Assembly: GCA_013368325.1 (NCBI GenBank)
Contig: JAACJK010000002.1
Coordinates: forward strand, 868,001 to 932,000
DNA length: 64,000 nucleotides
Direction: 5' to 3'
DNA from: Ephemerocybe angulata
Taxonomy: Eukaryota; Basidiomycota; Agaricomycetes; Agaricales; Psathyrellaceae
Shown here: in pieces, positions 1 through 11,658 of the stretch
How the letters are laid out: the number at the start of each line of letters is the position of its first letter
How positions within the stretch are numbered: position 1 is the first letter of the stretch
Notes under the pieces: model-generated
What the model was told of the DNA's origin: nothing
The model's database searches: none
The model's input: the letters and a program-made list of their open reading frames with translations, nothing else
Made by a program: the position numbers and the translations under genes

Positions 1-904
1 ACAACATGTAACTGGGCCTCACAACATTTTGGTGCCGCTCTTCCTCAGTACAGTTCCAATACAGTTCTATTCTCGAGTAATCATCGACTAGTATAATGCG
101 ATTAATAGAAAGCTATAGTATGCAATATCACTCTCCGTCTTCTCTAATGTTCTGGTTTGGTTATCCCATTCGAAGCATACTGAGCGCTGAAGCAGTCCCA
201 GGTGTCTGAGCTCACTACCGCGGATGTCAATGATTGATATGATCGGACGACATGCTGTAGGGCCACTCCTCACCAGCAAATCGTTCATAGATGTATCCTT
301 TCCTGACAGTAGAGTACTAGCTCCCGTGGTCTACGGGCTTCCGGGGCTTCTCGGCCCATTCGGGAGTATTTTACGACAGTGATCCGCACGAAAGTCGCAC
401 GTCGATCTTGAACAGAACCACGATGACCTTGAATCTCGACGCCCTATTTGATTGTGAGGAATCGCCCATCTACCGTGTATCTGACCTGGACCAGGATAAA
501 AGTGTCAGAGAACACAGGAGCACCGACTCGATCTTGTCTCCAATGACACAACCCCGAGTACGACATTCCGTACATCCCCCTTGTGCCTCATTCCGTTGTC
601 GTCTGCCGGCCGCGGAGCTCTCGCATTCCCCTTCTGCAATACCTGTGGACATCCCGCAGAGCGGCTTCTACCCGTTGCACCGTAGAACCGTATGGATCAG
701 ATCAGCAAGCCGCCGGAACGAGGCAAATTCCTAGTTCTGGAAGAGTCTATTCCTCGGAAACGCCCAGCTCTTGTGCTCTGCCCTTCGCGGTGATACGATT
801 CAATGAAGAGGTACTCGGTCGCCGCTATGTGCTACTCGAGTCCTTGACAGGTATCCGATAGCTAGAACGACCGTGGCGGGATCTGGAAGCAGCCTCGTGG
901 AAAG
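1..904. other. Upstream region, no gene recognised
   Basis: No reading frame here resembles a known protein or shows intron-bounded continuity. It is probably intergenic DNA plus the distal laccase promoter. Confidence 0.5.
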
Positions 905-910
905 TATATA
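905..910 (+). promoter_or_regulatory. TATA box of the laccase gene
   Basis: TATATA lies 66 bases before the laccase start codon, the spacing expected for a short fungal 5' UTR. Other genes in the window have similar boxes. Confidence 0.55.
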
Positions 911-970
911 ACAGGCTTCGGGGCGATCGTACGATCACCACAACCCTCGAAGCATCCTGCATTACTTACG

Positions 971-3134
971 ATGACCAGGACCTCTATGGCACTCCTCGCC
1001 CTTATAGGCTTGCTGGCTGGGGCAAAATTCGCGTCCGCTGCCATTGGTCCTACTGGGACTTTGACCATTTCGAACGCAGAGGTCAGCCCAGATGGCGTTA
1101 CTCGCAAGTAAGAAGATTATTGTCGCAATTCATCGTTTCCCTGCTGTCCTGACACCTGGTTAGAGCTGTCGTCGCTGGAGGTCTCCATCCTGGACCTTTG
1201 ATCAAAGGGAACAAGGTGCGCAGGTTGAGCCATGAACCGCATTCACAATGTTGACCGCTTCTGAAGGGCGACCGCTTCCGCATCAACGTTGTCAACCAGC
1301 TCACGGAATGGGATATGTACAGGGGTACGAGTGTGGTGCGTCACGTCTGTTCCATGTCGGAAAGTGTTCTTCTCAACGATGAGATTCCTTAGCATTGGCA
1401 CGGACTGCACATGAACAAGCAGAATTTCGATGACGGCGCTGCTTGGGTAACCCAGTGCCCAATTTCCCCGAACAACTCCTTCGCGTATGACTTCACTGCG
1501 CCAGGTCAGGCCGGAACTTTCTGGTATCATTCCCATATGTGTATGTCACATTTTTCTACGCGCTATATACTCTTCGCTCATGCCACTATAGCTACGCAGT
1601 ACTGCGATGGACTGCGTGGGCCCTTGGTTATATATGATCCTCGAGACCCCCACAAACGGCTCTACGACATCGATGATGGTACGAACCTCAGATCAGTTCC
1701 CTCAGCAGCGATACTTATGCTCCTCTAGAGAGCACTATAATCACGCTTTCAGACTGGTGAGAATGCGGAACACTCTCGAGTCTATCATACTAACACCGCC
1801 CTAGGTTCCATTCCGCCTCACGCACAGCCATGCCACACGGCTCCCTTCCTCCAATTCCCAACTCCACTCTGATCAACGGGCGAGGAAGGTACCCAGGAGG
1901 GCCAGCAGTTCCTCTCAGCATCGTCAACGTACGAAGGGGCAAGAAGTACCGCTTCAGAATCATCGCCATGGCCTGCGACCCCTTCTGGGACTTCTCTATC
2001 GACGGTCATTCATTCACCGTTATCGAAGCGGACGGAGAAAATACAGCTCCTCTCCCAGTCGACTCCTTCCGAATCTTCGCCGGCCAGCGCTACTCTGTCG
2101 TTCTCAATGCAAACCAGCCTGTCGCCAACTATTGGATTCGCGCCAACCCGTACGAGCGTCGAGGAAACGAGGGCTTTGACGGTGGGAGGAATATGGCCAT
2201 CCTCCGATACGCTGGAGCACCGAATGCTGATCCGGTATCGACTGAGACCCCGAGCGTTCAGCCACTTAGGGAGGAGAACCTCCACCCGTTGACCAACCCC
2301 GCCGCTCCTGGACAGCCTATCCAAGGTGGCGCCGACGTCAACCTCAACTTCCACCAGGAGTTTGACTTCAACGCCTTCGTCTTCAAGATGAACGGTGTTT
2401 CGTTCACACCGCCCTCGGTCCCCGTCCTTCTGCAAATCTTGAGTGGTGCGCAACAAGCCCAGGATCTTCTCCCAACCGGGTCGGTGTACTCTCTCCCACC
2501 AAACAAAGTCATTGAGCTATCGATCCCTGGCACCATCGCTGGGCAAGGTGGACCCGTACGTCGTCCACATCGTTCGAGTTTGGATCTATCTGACTCCTCA
2601 GTAGCATCCGTTCCATCTTCACGGCGTACGTCTTTTCGACATCCTCTTGGTTTCGAATGTGTTCCTGATCCTTTAATAGCACACCTTCTCCGTCATCCGC
2701 AGCGCGAATAGCACCGTCTACAACTATACCCATCCTGTCAGGCGCGATACCGTTAGCACCGGGTTCGACACCGACAATGTAACGGTACGTTTCGTGACTG
2801 ATAACGCAGGCCCATGGTTCTTGCATTGGTAAGTTCCTCGCACTCAACTTTTTCGGAGAGCGCATCTGAATATGGATTGCAGTCATATCGACTTCCACTT
2901 GGAAATGTGAGTTGCTTGTTATTTGCGGGAGAATACAGTCTCATACTCGTTAATTTAAGGGGACTTGCTGTCATATTTGCTGAGGATATCAACGGGACGG
3001 CGACCACGAACCCTCGTCCTGGTGCGTTACTTCTGAAAATTTCGGGGCTTTCAGACACATGACTGACATCTTATGTAGACGCTTGGAACAGCCTTTGCCC
3101 CAACTATGAGCGTCTACAACCAGACGCTGCGTGA
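971..3134 (+). CDS. Laccase (multicopper oxidase), secreted
   Basis: Laccases oxidise phenols and reduce O2 to water outside the cell. Twelve exons: 971-1107, 1164-1215, 1267-1335, 1393-1540, 1592-1678, 1729-1756, 1805-2555, 2605-2625, 2680-2828, 2883-2906, 2960-3021 and 3079-3134. They give 527 residues with no internal stop, the usual fungal size. Residues 1-24 form a signal peptide ending FASAA. All four copper signatures are present: HWHG (87-90), HSH (132-134), HPFHLHG (425-431) and HCHIDFHLE (480-488). Leu491 sits ten residues after the T1 cysteine (Cys481), the axial position, suggesting a medium-potential enzyme by family knowledge. Exon 8 is only 21 nt and encodes exactly HPFHLHG, so a gene finder that skips it will call the gene broken. 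A basidiomycete sensu stricto laccase is most likely. Confidence 0.95.
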
Positions 3135-4048
3135 ACGACGCAGGCTTATGTACAGCTTAAGTTTTAATTCTTCTCTTTATTCGACGCACTTTGAGACCGC
3201 AAAATCGTATATCTATTTATTCCCATGTTGCGAGGGGTCTAACGTAGACCCCAAAGTATCTTCTCGCTCTAGCATCGTCCGTCTGTGCATAGTACCTCTA
3301 GTTAAATTGCAGCTTTCCAAGTGCATATCCGCTTTGATCGTGTGCCCAAGCCTCACCAAGCCAAATTACCTAGGTTAACGTTACACACACATTCATCAAC
3401 GAAGTTCAATAAAGGAGGGCGATGTGCCAGTGATATTTCACTGTTCAGGTGTCCTATGCATTGCCCCATCGCTCCAGGTTTGCATTAAGTCATAATTCAG
3501 TAACTCGGTATTTCAACTGATATCAGGAACTCCGTGTGGACCAGTGTCCCATGCCCAGCGGTTGAACTTCGAAACGTATGGATGAGGCACCGGCCGCAGA
3601 GTATAGAGAAACCTGCGGAGACAAATCTCACGAGAGGGCCCTGACCGATGTGGTACTGATAAGATGCGCCACCTATCTCCGATTCAGACTCTGACCAATT
3701 GCCATGGACGGTTAAGCGCCCATGCGGCGGCCAAGGTGGACGCGCGGGCCTTGGTGCATCTAGACGTATTGTGTCGAGTCGTTGCGAACACCAACAAAGC
3801 CAGGGTAGATCGAGTATATAGCCTGTTACCTTGCCCACCAAACGAAGAGGCACTTGAGCGTTGACGTCGGAAAACGGAGATGCAACGCACTTTGATCCGT
3901 GTGCAGCCAGTCTAAACACCGCATTGGCCTGGTACTAGAATTCTCGTTCTCGAACGCCATCTCGACTTGGCCCATTTTGAGATACCCACTGATGCTTGCT
4001 GTGGATACCAACCCTCTAGCTCTAGAGGTGGGTCATTGAGGGGTCCCT
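3135..4048. other. Intergenic, nothing recognised
   Basis: It lies between the laccase stop codon and the promoter of the FAD monooxygenase. The open frames are short and carry no recognisable motif. Confidence 0.5.
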
Positions 4049-4054
4049 ATATAA
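4049..4054 (+). promoter_or_regulatory. TATA box of the FAD monooxygenase gene
   Basis: TATAAA within CCTATATAAACCC, 65 bases before the chosen ATG. The spacing matches that of the laccase gene. Confidence 0.55.
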
Positions 4055-4113
4055 ACCCAGAAAATGGCTGCAAGCTACAGAAAAGCGGATCAGTAAGCGC
4101 CCGTATACTTCAA

Positions 4114-5895
4114 ATGCCAGCAAAATTTCACGTTGCGATCTGGTTAGCTTCGTTGCTCTATACCTACCATCGGTTTGCTAATAAGGCATTTTATAGCGGA
4201 GGTGGTATTGGGGGCTTAGCAGCTGCAGGTACGCCTGATCTAGGCCGCAACATTTGAACGCGTTGTCTAACAACTCGAACACAGTTGCCCTATCAAGGTT
4301 TCCAGATATAGAAGTATCTGTGTTCGAGGCTGCCAAAGAATTCACAGAAGTGGGCGCCGGAATTGGAGTCTGGCCTCGTGTCTGGAAACTCTTGGCATAT
4401 CTCGGATTAGATGATGACCTTGCGAGTATATCGGCAACGAAACCTACGCAGGACGAAGGTATGGTGCTCTCTCCAGTCACCGATACCATACTCATAGTCT
4501 CCCCGCGTGCCTAGTGGACACCTTCATCTTTCGAAAGGCTGACCAGCCTGAGGGGTTAGACTTTTACAAACTTCGCAGTCGAGGTGCGTTTTGAATCGAC
4601 TACATGTGCCACACACTAAAACAATTCCAGGTACTCTCCTGCGGTATCACCGGCCTGACGTTCTTCAAGTCTTGATTGACAACCTACCAGCGCACTGCAA
4701 AACCTATTTTAATCGCCGACTTCAGACATATACCCAGGATCGAGCAAAAGGGACTGTACAACTGGTCTTCAGTGATGGTTCCACAGAGACCTGCAATGTT
4801 CTCATTGGATCAGACGGTATCAAGTCCTCCGTAAGGCGAACGATGCTCACAAACAAGTCGGAGGAAGCAGCTTCCAAAGGGAAGCTTGAGGACGCAGAGA
4901 GGTTCATGCAGCTAATCGAGCCGACGTGGACGGGAATCGTGGCCTATCGAGCGCTAATACCCACCCAACGCCTTCAGGACTACAAGGATGCGCACCCAGA
5001 GATGAACATTCGGATCCCTCAGACCAACTCGACTCCGATCATGGTAAGCAGGCCTGCTCACGCTAAGTCTCATATTTCGACTGACCAAGCTTTTCTAGTA
5101 CATGGGTCAGCACATTGTGAGTGGGGCTCTTGAGTTCATTGCGCGATACTAATTCCACTGTAGAACGTTGTCGTTTATCCCATCAGCTCTGGAAAATTGA
5201 TCAACATCGGAGCCTTCCATGCGAAGCCCGAATTGGCTGGGACGAATTTCCCTGGGCCGTGGGTTGAGACAATTCCGAACGACGAGCTACTTGCAGCGCA
5301 TGATGGGTGGGAGCCTGAGCTGCAAGCCATTCTGAGGTGCGCGTACACACCTTCTAGGTGGGCTGTACACATGGCGCAACCGCTGGAGTCGTGGGTGGAC
5401 GGAAACGTTGCGTTGTTGGGTGATTCTGTAGGTAACCAATTCTCCGAGCCAAATGGAAGACTTACCCCTTCGCAGGCACATGCTATGTCCCCGCAACAGG
5501 CCTCAGGAGCTGGGCAGGCTATTGAAGATGCCTACCTCCTGGCAACCCTTCTGGGGCACCGGCTCACCCGAATCGAGAATATCAACCAAGTCCTTAACAT
5601 ATACAGCGACGTACGTGTCCCTGTTGCCACGGAGGTCCAGCATCGCTCCCTCGTAAATGGGAGCTATTTTGGGCTTCAACTTGAAGGATTAGATTCGACA
5701 AGGGAACATGATAGGTTGCATGAAATTGGTGACGCAGTGGTCGAGAACTGGAACTGGGGTTAGTAAACGACGTGTCCTAATAAGTGTGCTAAATGTGCTG
5801 ACGATGCTATAGCATGGGCGACAACGTTAGATCCCTCCATTAGTGAAGCGGTCAAACGACTGGAGGCAAGCCAGCGTCCGCGAGCTCATCTGTAA
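4114..5895 (+). CDS. FAD-dependent monooxygenase, salicylate hydroxylase-like
   Basis: Group A flavoprotein hydroxylase family. Nine exons: 4114-4142, 4197-4228, 4285-4458, 4515-4583, 4631-5043, 5099-5116, 5164-5427, 5476-5758 and 5813-5895, giving 454 residues with a clean frame. The Rossmann motif GGGIGG lies at about residues 11-16. It is followed by a typical EVGAGIGVWPR stretch, the second motif GSDGIKSSVRR, and the FAD-phosphate motif GDSAH at 331-335, whose codons are split by an intron. The ATG was chosen because it begins directly before the first beta strand (MPAKFHVAI). Family members hydroxylate salicylate or related aromatic acids with NAD(P)H. The substrate cannot be read from sequence. 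A laccase neighbour would fit aromatic turnover, but co-regulation is inference. Confidence 0.9.
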
Positions 5896-6053
5896 TAGAT
5901 TTTCATAGGTTCTTGCAACATTGCGTACCTTATTTCACATCCTATAATTACCATTACGCCGAGAAAGTATTCCTGGACACTTTAGTGTACAGGTTTGTAA
6001 AAAGGATGGCAGGAAAACGAACGATGCTCGAACACGGATTTCCTTTTTGGGAC

Positions 6054-6134
6054 GATGTATAGATTGTCGAGTGGTAGCGAGGCCTGGCGAGAAGGGTGAA
6101 GCCCGTGGTTCGAACCTCGTGAACGGTGAACATC
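6054..6134 (+). other. tRNA-like sequence with Pol III A and B boxes
   Basis: An A-box-like stretch at 6064-6079 (core TGTCGAGTGG) and a good B box at 6104-6119 (core GGTTCGAACC) are spaced as in a tRNA. A TTTT run follows at once. I could not fold a full cloverleaf with a clear anticodon stem, so this is probably a tRNA pseudogene or the head of a SINE. Confidence 0.4.
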
Positions 6135-6874
6135 ATTTTACGTCCGGGACAAAGGGATGGAACCTCAAGGCCTCAACCTCAACCTGCGAGACTCAGGAGT
6201 CAGATCATGGTAACTTATGGGTCAATGGACCGTCGGTTTTGATGGATGCGATTTTGGTGTTGTGGATGACGCCCCCCAGACGGCGGGGCTGTGACCTGGA
6301 GAGTTTCGCCTCAGGGTCTCCATATCGAGAGGCACGCAGGCCATCGGCAGTGTGAATGTTAGGCTACGGTGTCTTAGGTGTCTCGAATTTTGTGCTAATG
6401 TGCCTTTGGGAGGCTGAGGCGATTTGCTGCGCTCAGTTGGACCGTGCACGCACGATGATCGGCAATATTGATCTGCTTGATTCATGCGCCCGAGCGCGTT
6501 GGCCTGGTGCGCACTGTGACTGGATCCCTCAGCTTGAGTCCTGACTCCCAACTGACTCCGAGCCCGAGCAGATGGACAGTTCGATGGCTCTCGAAGTTAG
6601 TAGGTGACGCTGGGGTTACCAAGTACGGACGTGTCATCATCCAAAGGCTTCTGGCGGCATCAGAGTTCAAGTTATATGGTCGATTGACACTAAGATCCTC
6701 CTAGATCTTGAAGGCATGAGATCCCAGTGTCAAGGATGAGGTCCGGATTCTTACAGGAGCCGGAAAGCGGACAAGATCCGGAAAAATAGCAGATCGCAAA
6801 GCAATCGCAAAGACGGATCATGGCCTTATTGGCGCTCGTATATTTGACTGCAGTCCGGGGCGAGTCTATACCTA

Positions 6875-7805
6875 TGTAGTGGTAGTGGGACTCCGCCAAA
6901 CGAAACAATTTAGTGGAAGTCGGACGAATTTAGTGGGACTCTGCAATTTGGTGGAACTCTGCGCCGCACCAGACGCCGGACATCACCGTGTGGCCGATTC
7001 GGCAAACGCGGTTCAGCATGGGCCATTTTCGCCAAGTAATGACCTTGGTTAACGCGTCGCGTCGTGTAGAACGAATGGCGGAGCCAAAGCTGTTTCAAGC
7101 TGTTTTATTGGAACCCTCCTTTGCAATTTTTACCTTGGAAGACACCACTCTCGCTCAAAAATCAATTATTTTCAGTGTTTCTTCCATCGCAATGGATGTC
7201 CTCGATTCAGACGACGTCCAAGCATCGCCAGACACCATTAAGTCAGAGTTCAGGGAGCCCACAGGGCTGAGAAGGGTTTAATTTGATGCTGCTAGCCTCG
7301 CGGTCTCCGAGGCAGAGCAGTTCCGTGACTTCGTGAGTACACTTCGCCTTTAGCCATGAATTTTCGTACAGACTATCGTGAACTACACTACAAAGTCGAC
7401 TGTCTTGAAGAACGGGCACTAGAAATGGCCTACAGAGCGAGAAAGACGCCCATCAGTATTGCCGTCGTCCCCTACAGGCACAGACGTCGAACAGGATGGC
7501 CACTTTGGTATGATTTAACCATTATTTCTCTCGCATACTATCCGAGTGTTCTAATGCAAATGCAATTATAGATCCAAGGTGTGCAAATGGACCACATTTG
7601 AAGTCTTCAATCACTAACCACCATGCTCACTGCGTCGTCCCTTGGCGCTTGATATACCAGGCCCAAATTAGGCATGAAGGGCCGAGAGGCGGCGGCAGTC
7701 GTCGCCGGGGTCGGTGAACACGCCGGTCATAAATTGGCGGAGTTCCACTAAATTACGCAGAGTACCACTATTTTACTGTATTTACGGAGTTCCACTACCA
7801 CTACA
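6875..7805. mobile_element. Non-autonomous TIR DNA transposon, 931 bp
   Basis: The left end starts TGTAGTGGTAGTGGGACTCC and the right end is its inverted copy with one change. Inside each end sit further degenerate copies of a GTGGAACTC(C/T)GC unit: about three on the left (6880-6970) and three on the right (7738-7797). Such iterated subterminal motifs are typical transposase-binding sites. No transposase frame is present. The core (about 6990-7570) holds short open frames that look like broken gene fragments. The target duplication is at best the dinucleotide AT, so the superfamily is undecided. Confidence 0.65.
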
Positions 7806-8222
7806 TTGGTCACTCCCCGTCCGGGGCCTCTCCGGGCGTCATCTTGGGGGTTGAGGATCAGATATGCACGAAGACTCCATTGTCCTGAGAACAGAAATTT
7901 GTGAACGAGTGTCCAGGTCTGCCCAGAGGGCACCTTTTTTGAGAAAGTATATCCAGTTGCTAGAGAGGCCACCGCGGTTCCTGGCTCTATGTACGCGCAA
8001 TGTCCACGATTGGTTTCCTAGTCTACGCTACGCTCGAAACACTTGTGGAACGCCAGTGTGTACTTCTCCTGCACGTCATTGGTGCTTCTCCTTCACAAAG
8101 AGACACCCAATTGCGTTCCACAGTCAGGAAAGCTCTTTAGCTTGTGGAGCCTCAAGCTCAAGGGATTTGCGACGGCACGAAAAGATGCCAGCTCTGGTGG
8201 TCAAAGAAGCGCCGAAGCCTAT
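7806..8222. other. Intergenic, nothing recognised
   Basis: It lies between the TIR element and the tRNA-Ile gene. No protein or RNA signal is visible. Confidence 0.5.
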
Positions 8223-8296
8223 GGCCGACTAGCTCAGTTGGTTAGAGCGTCGTGCTAATAACGCGAAGGTCTTGGGTTCGATCCCCACGTTGGCCA
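8223..8296 (+). tRNA. tRNA-Ile (AAT anticodon)
   Basis: Full cloverleaf of 74 nt without an intron. The acceptor arms GGCCGAC/GTTGGCC pair with a following A. The D arm is GCTC-loop-GAGC. The anticodon stem TCGTG/CGCGA holds loop CTAATAA with anticodon AAT. The T loop is TTCGATC. The T stem (TTGGG/CCCAC) has one mismatch at its base, unusual but tolerable. A T5 Pol III terminator follows at 8304-8308. Confidence 0.93.
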
Positions 8297-8538
8297 TGCT
8301 TCCTTTTTGCCGCTGATGATCTCCAGGCTGGAGATCCAACCAAAGCTTTTTTTCTGTAAATTACCACACTACAGTGACAATGGGCATCAGCAATAATCAT
8401 CGTGAATGGACATGTCCTCCAGGCTCTGTGTGGTTTCAGGAAGTATACACACACGCACACCCAGTGCCGGGTTTAAATAACATCATTGACATATTATCTG
8501 ACGCGTTCTCAAAACAAACAAAAGTGACTATACTAGGA

Positions 8539-10751
8539 CTATGCCTCGCCACTGTCGGGTCCGCTGGCGGATAGGCAAGCACGCTTGTGCTTTCTTCCCT
8601 CGTCATCCCCACCCATTTCCCCATTTCCCATCGTTCTCTTGTTTGTCCGGGTCGTCGGTGCGAGTGGAATACGAGCCGGCGTTGTCTCCGAGGTAAGGGC
8701 CTCGGTCGCCTTCTTAAAGACATCGAGAACGCGAGTGTAGTGGTCGTAAACCATCCTGTGCAATTCGAACATTGGCTCCACATCCCAACTCTTCTTCATA
8801 TCGCCAACTATCTCCTCCTTCGCGACAATTATCCCTGAGACGAACTTGTGGAATTCGACCAGGGCGCTTTTGCACGGCTCGCTCCAGAACTCGGGAACAG
8901 CGGTCATATCAAGAGGTCCGTTATACAACTCCCGCTTGGCTGCAGCGCCGACTTCGGGATCACTGTGGCTCCACGCCTTGAGAAAGGATACCGGCTTGGT
9001 TTTCCCAACGGCGGTGTACTCGTGCATAATCAAGTAGAGGATGAGGAAAATGGCTTCGAGGTCGTCCAGGTAGTCGTGTGTAGGCCTGTACTCGTACAGA
9101 CCGCTTCCTTTGAGAACGAAGTACGGTTGGAAAATGCGGGTTCCCTAAACAGTTTAATTTAGCCAGTGTGGAAGGGTACATGTATTTGGGAAAGACTCAC
9201 AACTGCTCCACCTGATTCGGCGTTGGCTGAGTCTTGGAGTTGCACCTCGATAGCATGGTCCAGGTCAATCAGCACGCCTCGGGATCCCAGCGATGCCCCC
9301 GGGAGGCCGAGCAAAATGTTTGTGGATGAGATGTCGCGATGGAGAATGTTGCGGTACATATACAACTTCCCGTGAGCTGCGTCGAAAGGTGCAAAGTAAG
9401 TGGCCGACTCGGAGATCGATAATTTTCTTCGGTTATGCTTACCGTCAATCACGTCATGTAGCGCGGAGAAGAGCTGAAGCTGGGATTGGAATTGATCGAT
9501 ATCTTTCCCGTATTTCTTGAGGACGAGGCGGCGAAAGATTCGATTGGGACACATGAGGTTCCCGGATTCAGTTTCGAAGGAGGGCCTGAAGGACTTGATA
9601 TCCCCAGACGGGAGGCCCTCGCGGTCCTCATAGGATACCATCTGAATGATACCAGCCACCCCCCTTGCCTGCTCAAGATAGTGGTATTCCTCCTTCATCC
9701 CTGTATTGGCAGAGTCTTGAATCCACGCGTCTTTAATTACGAAGACCTCGCCAGTGAGTGGATCCTTGACGTCCCAGCAGACAGTCCCCCATCCATAAAC
9801 CTCTGGTCGGACAAAGGAGGGGTATACGGAAGTCATCGTATAGGTCTTGGTAGTTTCTGAGCGATCGTTGTAGGCCTCGATAGTGCCGCTAATTTTGCGA
9901 CCCTGGACAACTTTCCATTTGACACTGGTATCGAGACCAAGGTCTTCTTCGTCCGTCGAGCTCAAGGAGAGGATAGCCCGAGTGAATGTGTCGAAGTCGT
10001 CGTGGTAGTTGATGAGGGGAGAGAATATTGCGCCCTCCCGGTCAAACTGCATGAGTCGAAAGCGGTTCTCAGTTATGAGCATGGTGCGAACAAAGCGACG
10101 GTTAGGCTGTGCCATGAACATTTGTCTGGATTTTGGAAATGTATCAGTATCCGTGTCATGATGGTGAAATAGAGTCGCTACAAGGACATACATTGCATAA
10201 AGACCCATATCATCAGTCTCGGAATATCCTTTGAGATATGGTTCATCGTCGTCCGTCTCAGCGTCGAGCTTCACGTTGAATAGGGTCGCGACATTCCCAA
10301 ATCCTACGATCGCGTCTTCCTCGCGGGGCTCTTCAAAGGAAGACCCGGCGGCCTCAATGGCAATAGAAGGGCTCGGGTTGTTACCCACGCTGTTGCGATA
10401 TTGGAATTTCTCCTCTTGAGAGTTGACGACCTTTCGACTCTCGCCTGGGAGGTTCTGCCTTCTGGCCTTCTGGACTATGACGCCGATGACCTTGACGAGT
10501 GCGGTGACAAGGACGCCCTTCTCTTTTGGGGACTCTGGGATGCCTTCCACCCGGCCACCATCCTTCTTTACTGCCGCTTTGACTTTCTTAATCGTCCTGT
10601 TGTGCCCGGTGCCATATAGGCCCTTCACCCAGTCGGGGCTTCGAGTGGGTGCGATCTTCATGCGAAGCTTGGAGATGAACTCGGTGGGAAGTCTCAAAAT
10701 CTCTCTTTCCTTGAACAAGCTGTCCTCGGTGCTGTAGTCTGCGCCACTCAT
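8539..10751 (-). CDS. FunK1-type protein kinase
   Basis: FunK1 is a fungal kinase family hugely expanded in Agaricomycetes; its biological role is poorly known. Exons on the minus strand: 10192-10751, 9443-10125, 9201-9376 and 8539-9144, giving 674 residues in frame. The N-terminal half has the family pattern QPNRRFVR..L, LGLDTSVKW and GWGTVCWDV. The catalytic loop HRDIS..NILL is at 427-437 and LIDLD (metal-binding Asp452, in place of DFG) follows. A GTRIF..P segment leads the C-lobe with DYLDDLEA. The C-terminal tail is basic (GRKHKRA), as usual in this family. The ATG at 10751 was chosen because the family N-terminus starts near there; a longer frame reaches back to 10964. It looks intact. 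Confidence 0.9.
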
Positions 10752-10964
10752 CGTGAATCTGTAGAATGCCAGTGAGATGCACCGCATACGCAATGAAACT
10801 GGCGTACAAACCTTGAAAGTATGAGACGGTGGGGGAGAGTTCAACAGGATGGTGCTCAAACAGAGAGGTTGCGCCTGTGGTGGTTGAAGGAAGAAAGACT
10901 GGTGAGATTTTGAGAGTGGCAACCAAGGTTCTAGAACCAAACAAACCACAATCAAGGAAACCAT

Positions 10965-11467
10965 TCAATATTTGGGAATTTTGGCGCGTCGTCCCGTGAT
11001 CATATTCTCTAAACCACCTCGACGAACCGTACAATGTGGCTTTGATTGTGCTTTGAGTCCCTTCGAGTAGCTCGGCATACTGTAAACCTCAACAAAGCAC
11101 CCGTTGTGCTTGAGCTTGAAAGGCCATGGGCAGATTCGACCTTCCCCGTCAAGGCCCGTGCGGGCGAGCGGATCCGGGCGAAAAGTAGCGTGTGGATGGG
11201 GAATGTCGAGGTACCGTATACCGTTGTCTTGAAGAACAGGGCTGGCCACCGTGTTGAGCAGAAGGAAATCTGGCACGGGGCAAGCACGGGGTTTTGGCGT
11301 GGAACCTCCGTCATGAGCTCAAGGCAGAGAAGCCCGATGGCACAGAGATCAGCCTGACCGTTCCAGTAGAGTAGAGATGATTTCGAAGGAGCGAACTTCG
11401 ACTGGTTGTATGCCTCTTGTAACGTGAACGCAATTGTATTACTCTCTCTGTCATTAAGTGCCTGCAA
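10965..11467 (-). CDS. Possible gene fragment, unidentified
   Basis: Two overlapping minus frames can be joined by a short intron near 11280-11315. The upstream part has a kinase C-lobe-like stretch ADLCAIGLLCLELMTE. The downstream part has YLDIPHPHATFRPDPLARTG. I do not recognise a family, the start is unclear and the joining intron would be only about 36 nt. It may be a remnant of another kinase gene lying between the two FunK1 genes, or chance. Confidence 0.25.
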
Positions 11468-11658
11468 TTTAAGTGCGATCAGCCTGTCTACTTAAACTTC
11501 ATAAACTGCGTGTACACAAGTAAGTGGAAAATGGGAGCTAATACATAAAGGAGGCAGAGGCAGGGAAAAACGCTTGTGGTATACGTGAACAAGAACAAAA
11601 TAGATAGATAGCGGTGAAACGGTTACAGGTGCGCAAGCGAATATAAAAACAATGAAAT

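Noticed and set aside
8848..9162. Plus-strand frames across 8.5-10.7 kb
   Set aside because: They are antisense shadows of the FunK1 kinase exons, which show clear family motifs on the minus strand.
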